From Globisporangium splendens (Eukaryota > Oomycota > Peronosporomycetes > Pythiales > Pythiaceae), in assembly GCA_006386115.1 (NCBI GenBank), contig VFIW01000009.1, positions 62,001 through 126,000 on the forward strand: a DNA stretch of 64,000 nt. Direction: 5' to 3'. Of this stretch, positions 1 through 9,374 are shown piece by piece; positions within the stretch are counted from its first letter, which is position 1; every line of letters starts with the position of its first letter. The notes beneath the pieces are model-generated. The model did not search any database. It had not been told where the DNA came from and worked only from the letters and a program-made list of their open reading frames with translations. The translations under genes and the position numbers were made by a program.

Positions 1-506
1 AAACCGTCACGGTTGAGGAGGTTGCTCAATGTGACGCCAATGCTGACGCTGCACTCTCTACAGCGGCAGGAAACGTCGTTGAAGAAGCTACGCGTGAAAC
101 TGTGATCACTCAAACGAGTGTAGTTGACGTTGAAGCCAAAAAGAGTTCAAACGAAGCTGAGTTAGAGACTTCGTCAACTGCGGCTGTCTGCATGGAAGAT
201 GAAAAACGAGACGAATTTGTCAGCGAAAGCAGCTCCCAAGCCGTTGGCAGTACCACAATCTCGACGAGCAGCGAGCGCATTGTGAAAGAAGTTATGACTG
301 AAGAGCATAGGCATGTTCATGCTGAAGTTGTTGAGACTTGTGCGTCGAAGGTGGTCGCTTCTGAGACTGAGACGGCACCGGTTGCGGCGGAAGAAAAAGC
401 AGCTTTGGAGTTCCTTGGTCAAGGCGGACGTCTACAGATTCATGTGATTATCCTGATCGTCTGCATCCTGATTGCAGTGCTCATCATGCTGGTGTCGAGA
501 GGGTAA
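1..506 (+). CDS. 3' end of a Glu/Val/Thr-rich tail-anchored protein (partial)
   Basis: The frame is open from base 3 to the stop at 504-506, so only the C-terminal ~167 residues are seen and the start lies left of the window. The visible part is almost all Ala, Glu, Thr, Val and Ser, like the large protein starting at 1041, so the two may be paralogues; no diagnostic motif of that family is visible here. The last ~25 residues are a strongly hydrophobic helix rich in Ile, Leu and Val (bases ~432-495), followed by SRG and the stop. This is the architecture of a tail-anchored membrane protein with a large disordered cytosolic part. Function unknown. Confidence 0.7.
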   Translation, partial: TVTVEEVAQCDANADAALSTAAGNVVEEATRETVITQTSVVDVEAKKSSNEAELETSSTAAVCMEDEKRDEFVSESSSQAVGSTTISTSSERIVKEVMTEEHRHVHAEVVETCASKVVASETETAPVAAEEKAALEFLGQGGRLQIHVIILIVCILIAVLIMLVSRG

Positions 507-1040
507 TTCCAGTCCTGCGTCTAACAGCAGCAGCAGCAGGAGCGGCATTGACCAGAATGCGAGAGAGAGAGAGCGTGTGTGTAAAGTTGTTTTGAGTTTA
601 TATGCAAAAGAACACAGTTGTAAATCTGTTGACAAATGAAAATAGCAATTTTCTATGGGACTCGCATAGAAATCGCGCGTCAGATATCACATTGCAGTGC
701 ATCCCATCTTCTATCAGTGCATCAGCTTTCCAACCTCTATTCATTTCCACACACCTACTGGTTTAATATATATCATACCTGTTTGGAGTGACTGGTTTGC
801 CCCTCATTTGGCAACCACCCTCACGTTGCAGATGCTTGTTAGCGCTCCCTTCCCGCGCAACTCGAGCAAATCACGCAGGACACACGCACACGCGGACGCG
901 CATTGGCACATTGCCCTCGTACACACACACGCACAACTGGGACGCGCGTGATCGTAGCGCTTCGACTCGGCATTGCCTCTGACGTGTGCGTAGTGGAACC
1001 ACAGGTTACCACACGCACATAGATAGCAACTGTACCAGCG
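507..1040. other. Intergenic stretch
   Basis: No gene is supported between the stop of the tail-anchored protein and the start at 1041. There is a short GA run (about 560-573). The 5' flank of the next gene is rich in ACACGCAC-type tracts (about 878-940). Confidence 0.6.
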
Positions 1041-4000
1041 ATGGCGAAGAAGAAGCAGCGGCAAGCGGCGCAGCACGCCAAACAGAAGCAGCAAGGCAGG
1101 CAGGTGGCCGACAACAGCAAGCAAAGCTCCGCAGTGACTCCCGAGCACACGATAGCGACTCACGACAGCAGCAACAACGATGAGGAAAGCGGCAGTTTCG
1201 AAGTGGCTGCCGGTGGCGTCAAGAGCGAGCGTCAAGGCGACAATAACAATAGTGCGGAGAGCGATGCAGTTGCTGATGGAGCCACAGCGCAAGAAACACC
1301 AGAAGCGCCAGAAGTAACAACGAAAGCGGACGATCCGCTGGCGTCGTATCCGTCCATTGAGCTAGATGGCGACGACGCGAACGAAGGCGACGCACGACAA
1401 CAGCACGACCGCGCTGCTGCCATGACACCCACGAAAGCGGCCGCGGCGGCAGCGACGGCCGGCAAGAAATTAATGAACGCGGCGCCCGCGCAAGTGAAAT
1501 CGCTCATGTCGCGGTTCTCGACGCCGTTTGGACGGAAAAAAGCCGCGCAAAGTGCGGCTGACAACAACACTGTTGACGTAGCGGGCGCCGAGAGTGAGAA
1601 CGAATCTTCGAGTACGATGGTGATGACGTCAGAGACTGCAATGGAACAGGTGGACGTCGTTGTCGGCACTACAACAGTGCGTGAGACACGCACCGAGCGT
1701 GTTTTTGACGCGACGACACTCCAAGTGGCGAGCACGACGGCAGCGCAAGACGCTGTTGCTGGTGAGCACCGCGAGCGGTCCGATGCCGTCACGAAGGCGG
1801 ACGGCCGCGCAGACTCCGTCGCTGCCATTGAAGCGACGGACGAAGTGGTCGCAGTTGCATCGGAAGAAGGTGCCGCTGCGTCCAAAGAAAAGGGTGCGAA
1901 AGAAGTAGTCGTGGCTGAAACTCATGCTGTGGAGGCTGCGAGAATTGAGGTTGAAGCCCCCGAAGTAGCCTCTGCGAATGAAACAGCGGTCGTGGAAACC
2001 AGCGAAAGCGCAACGAGCCAAGCAACTGTATCTGAAGTCGTGAGTACTGAAAGCGCGAGCACGAGTGAGGTGACTGTGACCGAGACCGTGAGTGTGGAAA
2101 TTAACGAAAGCAGTACCAAAGTAACTTTGGCTGAAGGTGAGATTACGGAGATCGTCGAGGAAACTGCATCAGTGTCTGTGGAGGGTGTGGACATCGGTGA
2201 AATCATCAGCGAAGTGACCGTGGCTGAAGTTGTGATTGCGGAGACCGTCGAACGAGGTGCTGGAATTAAGTCTGTGTCTGGGGTGGCTGAAGAAATCAGC
2301 GAAGCAACTGCGGCTGAAATTGAGAGTACAGAGACTGACGAAGAGGTCGTTGCGGCTGAATCTGTGTCCAGCGAAAACACCAGTGAAACGATTGTGGCTG
2401 ACGTTGAGACTGTAAAGACCGTCGAGGTGACTTTGGTGGAGGCTGGGGTGGTCGAAGAGGTTGTCGCTGCGACTGAATCAGTGTCTGCGGTCACCGTAGA
2501 GATTAATGAAAGCGCCAACGAAACGAAAGTGGCTGAGGTTGACACTGTCGAAAAAGTCAAGGCGGCTGTAGCAGAAGTCGAAGCTGTAGCAGCTGATCCC
2601 GTTCCCGTGGTGGCGATCAAAGCCACCAAAATCACCAGCGAAGCGAGTGTGACTGAAGTTGAGACTATGGAACTCGTCAAGGTGGCCGAAGACACCGCTG
2701 AAGTTGAGACCATTGAGATGGCAGAACAGGTCGAAGCCTCTGAGTCCGCATGTGAAAAGTCTGTGGAATCGAGCGAGAGCACTACCAATGCGACTGTGAC
2801 GGAAGGCGAAACTTTGGAGACCGTCGAGGTAACCGAAGTGGTCCCTGCGGCTGAATCTGTGTCCGTGGAGACGAGTGAAAGCACTAGCGAGGTGACTGTA
2901 GCTCAAGTTGAGACAATGGAGGCTGCCGAAGAGGCCATTGTCACTATTGAATCCGTGTTTGCGGTGATCATGGAGGACAACAAAAGCATTAACAACGCGG
3001 CCGAGGCTGAAGTCGATACTGCTACGACAGTCGAAGAGGCAATTGCCACTGAGTCCGTGTCTGCGGTGGTTGTGGACATCAGTGAAAGTGCCTGCGAAGC
3101 GACTGCGGAGACTTTCGAAGTGGCGATGCCGGATGTTGAGGCTGTCGAAGAGGTCACTGAATCAGTATCTACGGTGGCGATGGAATGCAGTGAAAGCACC
3201 ATCGAAGCAACTGTAGCTGAAGGTGAGACTGTGGAGACCGTCGACGTGGCTGTACCGGCTGTTGAAGATGTCAATGAGACTGTGGCTACCAGCGAATATA
3301 CCATCGAATTCTATGTGGCGCAGGAGTTCGCCGAAGCGTACGTTGCTGAGCTAATTGCAGAAGCTATTACAACGGGAATCAACAGCATTGCTTCGGAGAT
3401 CGAAGCAAAGAACTCAACTGTCGGCACGTTTACTGCGACGGGTGATTCTTCAACCACGGCCAGCGGAACTACCGAGAGCGACGTCAGCATTCCTCCAGCA
3501 GTTACCATTACTGTTGCTCCAGGTTCTCCTGTAACGCTAGACTCTGATTCGTCTTTGACTCAGCAACACAATGAGCCAAAGCCGTCCCCCGTGAGAAACA
3601 TCGTCAATCGCTTTGAAATCAAGAGAGAAGAACCTCTTGATAACCTGCCATTTCGGACCGTGCGGAGCTTCTTCACTGAGAATGAGCGCAGTATTCATGT
3701 TGGCGCAGAGAAGGAAAAGTACGATGCGTTGCTGGAGCAGCAGCAAGAATCGAGTATCCCGCCAAAGAGTCCAGTTGCTGTTCGCGAGCGCAAGGCGTTC
3801 AGCTTTGTCAAGGACAACGAGACGAACGATGAAGTCACGGAAGCAGATATGACCCCAGACACGAGCGCAAGACAACGCATCAAGAGTCTTGCGAGTCGTT
3901 TCGAAACGAGGAAGGAGCAGTCACTGGACGACCTGCGATTCCGCACGGTGCGCAGCTTCTTCACTGAGGAGGAGCGCAGTATTCGTGTTCGAGCGGAGCG

Positions 4001-5402
4001 AGAGAAATACAACGCGCTGGCTCAACAACAACAGCAGGAAGCAACGGCTACGCATGAACACAAAGCCAAGAGTGGTGAAAGTCCAGTTGCGGCAGACGCC
4101 AAAGACGACCCAACATTTGTGCAAAACACTCCTGTGAAGAACATTGCGCGTCTCTTCGAGGTAAAGACCGACGAGGCAAACACTGAATCTCATTCGAAGC
4201 AAACTAGTCCGGACGCGGAAGCAGACGCGGAAGCAGACTCGGAACCACAGAAAGGAAGATCTCTTGCAACGAGCAACCCTGTGAAGAGTATAGTGAGCAT
4301 CTTCGAAGTGAAGAAAGAGGAGACAAGTGCTTCGCCTGGCGAGGACCACAAGCCAGCACAACCATCCGAGGTGGCGACCCCGCTGAAATCAGAACAGAAG
4401 ATCGTACAAGCCACTCCAGTGAAAAACATGGTCAGCATGTTTGAAGTCAAGAAAGAGCAAACACTGGACGATCTTCAATTCCGCACAGTACGCAACTTCT
4501 TCACCGAGCAAGAACGAAGTATTCGTGTAGCTGCCGAGCGCGAGCGGTACAATGCGCTGACCGAACAGCAAAAGCAAGACGCGGTCGCTGAAGAGAAGAA
4601 ATTAGCTAAGAGCGAGACTTCCATTGAAGATAGTGCCGCTGGGGAGGCTGCAGCTGAAGAGATTGCCGTTGAAGGCAATGACGAAACCAGTACAATCGTG
4701 GAAGAACAAGTGACTCACGACGAGGAGACTGTCGGTGAAAGAACCGAGACAAGCACCACTGTCGTCCAAGAAGTTGCGTCGGCAGTGGTCTTGAACGACG
4801 AAAACAGCACGAAAACAACGACAAATGTATCGGTCAAGGAAGTGGTAGCGATCAAGTCGACGGAGAAAAACGATACCCGCGTTGATGCCCGCGTTGATGC
4901 CAGCGTTGATGCCAGCGCGACTGACGAAGTGTTGACGACAGTTGACGCCAATCAAGTTGGTGCGACTATTACTACTACAACGACCCATGCGACCTCCACG
5001 ACAGTCAAGACTGAGCGAAAATGGGAAGAGGTGACGACGGAAGCCGTCCAAGTTGATATTGCAACTGTGAAAGTGGTTTCCACCACTGAAGCTGTCGAGA
5101 AGAATGCTGATACAACTCAAGTGGCCTCCGCAACCACTCCTCTCTCCAACAATACTGTCCAGGACGCACCGACTGTGCTGGTGGCGGTGACTGAGACGGA
5201 GAGCGCTACTACTACCACTTCTCATGATGATGTCGTACTCGAGGGATTTAACGAGGCCACACAACGACTGACGACCATGAAGATGCTGCTCGCCTTCCAG
5301 GGCTTCACGGGGCTCGATCGCTCCACCGAGTTCGAGTGGCATACTGCAGACATCGAGTCCTGGTCGCCAACTGCGGCCCAGCCGCAGCAAGAAGAACGAT
5401 GA
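1041..5402 (+). CDS. Large low-complexity protein with FRTVR-x-FF repeats
   Basis: A single 1453-residue frame starting MAKKKQR. The N-terminus is basic and Gln-rich. Residues ~141-167 carry a block (GKKLMNAAPAQVKSLMSRF) that occurs at the same position in the paralogue at 11970-17924. Residues ~280-800 are a degenerate tandem array of about 30-45-residue units made of Glu, Val, Ala, Thr and Ser. Residues ~850-1175 hold five modules beginning P-V-[RK]-[NS]-[IM]-[VA]-x-x-FE; three of them are full length and continue LDxLxFRTVR-[SN]-FFTE-x-ERS and end near YNAL. The C-terminus has no membrane helix. I do not recognise the family. A disordered scaffold or cytoskeletal role is possible but unproven. 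The ORF is uninterrupted and the paralogue conserves its modules, so it is very likely a real gene. Confidence 0.85.
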   Translation: MAKKKQRQAAQHAKQKQQGRQVADNSKQSSAVTPEHTIATHDSSNNDEESGSFEVAAGGVKSERQGDNNNSAESDAVADGATAQETPEAPEVTTKADDPLASYPSIELDGDDANEGDARQQHDRAAAMTPTKAAAAAATAGKKLMNAAPAQVKSLMSRFSTPFGRKKAAQSAADNNTVDVAGAESENESSSTMVMTSETAMEQVDVVVGTTTVRETRTERVFDATTLQVASTTAAQDAVAGEHRERSDAVTKADGRADSVAAIEATDEVVAVASEEGAAASKEKGAKEVVVAETHAVEAARIEVEAPEVASANETAVVETSESATSQATVSEVVSTESASTSEVTVTETVSVEINESSTKVTLAEGEITEIVEETASVSVEGVDIGEIISEVTVAEVVIAETVERGAGIKSVSGVAEEISEATAAEIESTETDEEVVAAESVSSENTSETIVADVETVKTVEVTLVEAGVVEEVVAATESVSAVTVEINESANETKVAEVDTVEKVKAAVAEVEAVAADPVPVVAIKATKITSEASVTEVETMELVKVAEDTAEVETIEMAEQVEASESACEKSVESSESTTNATVTEGETLETVEVTEVVPAAESVSVETSESTSEVTVAQVETMEAAEEAIVTIESVFAVIMEDNKSINNAAEAEVDTATTVEEAIATESVSAVVVDISESACEATAETFEVAMPDVEAVEEVTESVSTVAMECSESTIEATVAEGETVETVDVAVPAVEDVNETVATSEYTIEFYVAQEFAEAYVAELIAEAITTGINSIASEIEAKNSTVGTFTATGDSSTTASGTTESDVSIPPAVTITVAPGSPVTLDSDSSLTQQHNEPKPSPVRNIVNRFEIKREEPLDNLPFRTVRSFFTENERSIHVGAEKEKYDALLEQQQESSIPPKSPVAVRERKAFSFVKDNETNDEVTEADMTPDTSARQRIKSLASRFETRKEQSLDDLRFRTVRSFFTEEERSIRVRAEREKYNALAQQQQQEATATHEHKAKSGESPVAADAKDDPTFVQNTPVKNIARLFEVKTDEANTESHSKQTSPDAEADAEADSEPQKGRSLATSNPVKSIVSIFEVKKEETSASPGEDHKPAQPSEVATPLKSEQKIVQATPVKNMVSMFEVKKEQTLDDLQFRTVRNFFTEQERSIRVAAERERYNALTEQQKQDAVAEEKKLAKSETSIEDSAAGEAAAEEIAVEGNDETSTIVEEQVTHDEETVGERTETSTTVVQEVASAVVLNDENSTKTTTNVSVKEVVAIKSTEKNDTRVDARVDASVDASATDEVLTTVDANQVGATITTTTTHATSTTVKTERKWEEVTTEAVQVDIATVKVVSTTEAVEKNADTTQVASATTPLSNNTVQDAPTVLVAVTETESATTTTSHDDVVLEGFNEATQRLTTMKMLLAFQGFTGLDRSTEFEWHTADIESWSPTAAQPQQEER
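4878..4913. repeat. Three 12-nt tandem units inside the coding sequence
   Basis: The unit [CA]GCGTTGATGCC occurs three times in a row and encodes the tetrapeptide VDA-R/S. It sits in frame in the C-terminal part of the 1041-5402 protein and looks like recent slippage. Confidence 0.8.
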
Positions 5403-5724
5403 GAGTGTTGCAAGAGTTTTAAGCATAACGAAGCACAATTTGAGGTAATTCATCCTGAGACAACCTCGGTATTCCGTACAAAATAGAAAAACGATTTGTT
5501 GTTTTGTGAAACTTTAGGTCATGTTCGAGCAAAAAATGCATTGAAAGCAGATTGCTCGTCACAAAGTGCAAGTCAAAAAGTGCACTGCAGCCACTTTGAC
5601 AACGATCAAGATGGTAAGCCGCTTTTCTGATCTTCATAATCAATCGGGTATAATGGCACACCGAAGGCAGGCTTGCAGCTCACAGTCTCACGAATCAGGT
5701 TGAGGTTCGTCTTCGACGCATTCA

Positions 5725-6981
5725 TCAGTACACATGGAGTCCGAGAATGACGGCACCCCAGAGCGCCACAGCAAAATGCACGCAACGTGCGACGTGTCGT
5801 CGTACCTTGGGATTAGTGAGCACGACAGATGCAGTACGGAGTCGTTTCTGCATTGACGAGAGGCGCAGACCAGTAGCTCGAATATCTTCGATCGTCGGTG
5901 CTGAACGAGCAGCAGCATCGCTGCCTTTTGGACCCTTGAGCACCGGAGCCTCTGGCGCAATGGCTGTCAATCTGCGAGCAGAAAGCGCACTGACCATCAG
6001 CAAGTCTTTGATATCGAGCATAGCACTGAGCATACCCAACGAGAACACCAAGCGTGTTGAGAGGTCTTGCCAGGATACCACGAGCAGCATCTGGAACTCG
6101 TGGATCACGTGAATGAACCACACATCGTCGTACCAGAGCATGATATCAAATCCACCAAGCTTCCGGTCGTACGCACCCTCGTACGTGACGATGATCGCGC
6201 ATGGAATCACGACCGACGCGACAAGGTCCAGCACACAATCACAAACAAGGCATAGCAGTCGTTTCTTGGCCTCATGGTGTTTGTACACGTGGTGGATCAG
6301 CGGTGTCAGCCAGCAATTGAGCACGAGCAGACTCACAAAGAAGCGATTGAGCCAGACGCGAGGCAAGTAAAAGCTCATTCGGTACGCTTGGATCGTCTGC
6401 AGACTGGTCTCGACGAGCTCCCGACAAAACAGGATGAGATGGAAGTGCCGGCCTTCGACTCCAAAGAACCCATCGCGAGCAAAGAAAAAGTAGTAGGACT
6501 TCATGGCACAGACGGGATACGGGAGCTTCCATCGTGCTGCAATGCTGAAATAGCCACGACGACTTGACGACAAAACGCTGGCCGACGGCATACCCGGGCT
6601 CACTTTTTTGTACGAAGTTGGCTTCATCTTCGGCGTCCGCATGCTACGAGTCGACTGAAGTTGAGGCTGCGATGAAAAGGCAAATGCAAGCGATCGATGA
6701 AAAAGCGACGCGCCAAGCATGCGGAGAATCTCGAGTCCGTGCGGGATCGCGACGAGTCCCTGCAGCAATGCAATCGTCTTGTACCATTTCGTCGCCATGC
6801 CGATGCCGTAATACTGGAGACACACATCAAAGCACGTGCCCTCAAGCTGCCAATAGAAGTACGCGCCAAAGCTGAAGAATCCAGCAGCGATCGTATGCAA
6901 CACCGAGAGCGAGAGCCACCATAGCGGAAGCATTCTCGGGGACACCGAAGTTGTGCACGCCTGTGAAACCATGGCAGGCAT
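5725..6981 (-). CDS. Oomycete multi-TM protein, short form without LRR region
   Basis: 418 residues from ATG at 6981 (a second ATG lies three codons on). Hydrophobic segments lie near residues 19-43 (a WW-rich first helix), 62-80, about 205-225 (LLVLNCWLTPLIHHVY), about 240-262 (LVCDCVLDLVASVVIP), a weaker stretch near 290-320, and the last ~20 residues. The DGFFGVEGRHF, CRELVETSLQT and QAYRMSFYLPR motifs are shared with the degraded copy at 31591-33000. From memory of oomycete proteomes, this kind of N-terminal multi-TM module is often followed by an extracellular leucine-rich-repeat part; here the frame stops right after the last helix. Another frame continues for about 15 codons (to 5688), so a missed splice or a truncation is possible. 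Integral membrane protein of unknown function. Confidence 0.65.
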   Translation of the reverse strand: MPAMVSQACTTSVSPRMLPLWWLSLSVLHTIAAGFFSFGAYFYWQLEGTCFDVCLQYYGIGMATKWYKTIALLQGLVAIPHGLEILRMLGASLFHRSLAFAFSSQPQLQSTRSMRTPKMKPTSYKKVSPGMPSASVLSSSRRGYFSIAARWKLPYPVCAMKSYYFFFARDGFFGVEGRHFHLILFCRELVETSLQTIQAYRMSFYLPRVWLNRFFVSLLVLNCWLTPLIHHVYKHHEAKKRLLCLVCDCVLDLVASVVIPCAIIVTYEGAYDRKLGGFDIMLWYDDVWFIHVIHEFQMLLVVSWQDLSTRLVFSLGMLSAMLDIKDLLMVSALSARRLTAIAPEAPVLKGPKGSDAAARSAPTIEDIRATGLRLSSMQKRLRTASVVLTNPKVRRHVARCVHFAVALWGAVILGLHVY

Positions 6982-7234
6982 CGATCACCAAGGGGAGGCA
7001 ATGTTTTTCGTCTCGATCTGGTGAACGCGTACCGGTGAGTCCCGGGATTGCAGACTTGTTCTGTGCTGTCCTTTTGCAGCTTCTTTATGCCCTCTCCCGT
7101 AAAATTTCGGCTCGGCGCTATTTAGATCGCTCCGTTTCACTTTTTGATGCTGAATGCATTGATTGGGTAGTTTTTATGGTGTGAGCTTGCTTTTTCTCCC
7201 TGCTGAATCCATGGACCGACTGCGTGTGGTAAGT

Positions 7235-8879
7235 CTAAATGGTGCCAGATTGGACGCTGAAGTTCACTGTCGTCGCTCCCTTGGCACTCTTCAGCCAGCA
7301 CGTGCCACCGTTCGCCGTGTTCCACGAGAACGCCTTGCAGCCTGTCCACTTGGCACAAATTGCGCAGCATCCAGACGCCGTCGTGCTTGGAGTATTACCG
7401 ATGTCATTGGCAACGTAGTCCAAGTTGGCTTCCAGTTTGCGTCGGCGTCGGTGTGACGCTGTACTTTGGTACATACGCGAGTAGTTTCGTTGCATCCAGG
7501 CGGCCATAGCCAAACTGATTGTTTGGGAACACAAAATCATTCGTGTTCCCGCACGTGTACCCCGTGGCTTTGGTCGGCACGGAGGTTTGCGCCGTGGATC
7601 GTAAAGCAGCGACGGCATCCACGTGTGGCGCGCTGTTCTCTGTGGCAGTCGTAGTCAAGGTCGGCGCGGGGAAGCGACTGAGGTATAGTGCGACCATGCC
7701 CGCCACATGCGGCGACGCCATACTCGTCCCAGACTTAACGCAGCAGTCAGCGTCGCCAGTATGGCATGAGGAGCGGATTGCTGCCCCTGGAGCAAGCACG
7801 TCCGGCTTGCGGAGACCTGCAACGCTTGGTCCTTTGCTGCTGAAGCTCGCCAGGTAATCGTACGTGTCCGTAGCACCAACCGTGATGACGTTGGATTTGT
7901 CACCAGGAGACATGACTGTAGTGCAACTTGGTCCCGAGTTACCCGCAGCAAAGATCGGGGTAATTTGATTCGCGTGCCACGTATTGATGACACTGTCAAA
8001 GATAGACACACCTTGGCCGGCTCCCCAGCTGTTGTTGACAACATGGGGGTGCTTGGAGCAATCCTTGGTGAGTCCATCGGGAGTCGTCGGGCACGCCATG
8101 AACTGGAAGCAGGCTAACAGATCAGACGCGCAACATCCGCTTGATCGGCACCCTTTGCACATGATCCACGTGACGCCAGGCGCAACACCGATGCCATTGG
8201 CGCCAGCGACAATCTCTGTCACGTGGGTGCCGTGGCCTGTCGCGTCGTATGGCAATGCAGCTTTTGTCTCCGGATCGTACCATCCAAACGACTGCCGCCA
8301 ATTGTCTGCAATGTCTTTTTGTGTGTAGCAAGCCCCGGTGTCGATGATTCCGACGACGACACCCTTTCCTGTGTTTCCGGTCGCCCAGACATCAGGAGCA
8401 CGAATCTTGTTGACTCCCCATTGCGCGACGACCGTGGTTGCGGACGTCGTCACGGTTTCCAGCGTCGGGAACACGAGTGGGAATACTTGCTCGGGTTCGA
8501 CACTGAGCACGCTCGGGAGCTCGGCGATCCGATCAATCAGTTTCTGCGGCGCACCCTGCACGAAGATCTGGTTCGTGAGCCAGAAACTCTCCGACCGAGT
8601 GTACGCGATGCCCGATTTCTCGAGAATTGTGAACACGTCTTGCTGCGACTTCCGCGCGAGTTTCTCGAGTCCATCTTTCATGGCCTGCGCGCGTTTGCCC
8701 CGCGACGCGAACTTTTGGGTCTTGAGGTCTTCGAGCACGCTCTCTGTGCGCTCTTGCATCGTGATGATCACATTCTTCGTCGTGGATTTGGCTTTAGTTG
8801 ATGCTGCTTCCGTCGACGGTGCGAGAAGCGCGGTGGCCACCACAGAGGCAAATGTGAGAAGCGAGCGCAGGTGAACCAT
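7235..8879 (-). pseudogene. Subtilisin-like S8 protease with PAN domain, frameshifted
   Basis: Starts at ATG 8879 with a signal peptide (first ~25 residues) and an I9-type propeptide. The catalytic domain keeps Asp180 (GIIDTG), His216 (GHGTHV) and Ser386 (SGTSMASPH). The first frame stops at 7404 (491 codons) just after a short Pro-Thr linker. A complete PAN/Apple domain (7235 to about 7435) follows in another frame and ends at TAA 7235. A one- or two-base shift near 7440 therefore separates protease from PAN. Against the intact relative at 26418-28409, the long Pro-Thr linker and one PAN domain are missing, so slippage in the PT repeat is the likely cause. The Gly right after HGTHVT is Glu here (residue 222), a change at a strongly conserved site. 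Decaying gene, or a truncated secreted protease, or a sequencing indel. Confidence 0.75.
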
Positions 8880-9374
8880 TCTTGTGCGGCACAGTAAAAT
8901 CTGTTCGACCAGGAAAGTAGTGCTTGAGTTGCAGGCAGCAGCTTCGTGAATGCTTTGTCAAGCGAACAAAAAGCCTGGCGGAAGGGTAAGTATAAAAACG
9001 ATGTGTTCAGTAACATGAGGCGTACGATCCCATTTATGAGATTATGCGGGTTCCTCACACATGTGGTGGAGATCTTTTCCTCCTTTAGTTCATGATAGGT
9101 AGCGGTCTTCCATGCTAGTAGCTCTCTTCTCTGTATAAAACTCTAAACTTGGCTACAGAAAGCAGCGGATCACCTTTTGGTGGTTCGGATCTTTCGTGAC
9201 CTTGCTGTTGAGACGTGTCGCTTGGAATTGAGAGGACCTTTGGGAATCGGTGTCAACAGAGGGACCAGAATCTTCGGCAGTATTTTCGCGGCCTTCACGC
9301 CAGTCATCGTCCTCACTTTTGAACTCACCGGCCATCTCTCCTTACACCCCAAGCAGACAGACAAACGATCAGAA
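8880..9374. other. Divergent intergenic region between protease and GMC genes
   Basis: The 495 bases separate two divergently oriented, broken genes and presumably held both promoters. The frame of the GMC gene is open back to 9177, but the signal peptide points to ATG 9375 as the start. No other gene is supported. Confidence 0.5.

Noticed and set aside
1922..2884. 320-codon minus-strand frame opposite the 1041-5402 gene
   Set aside because: Low-complexity mirror of the sense repeats; a codon-composition artefact.
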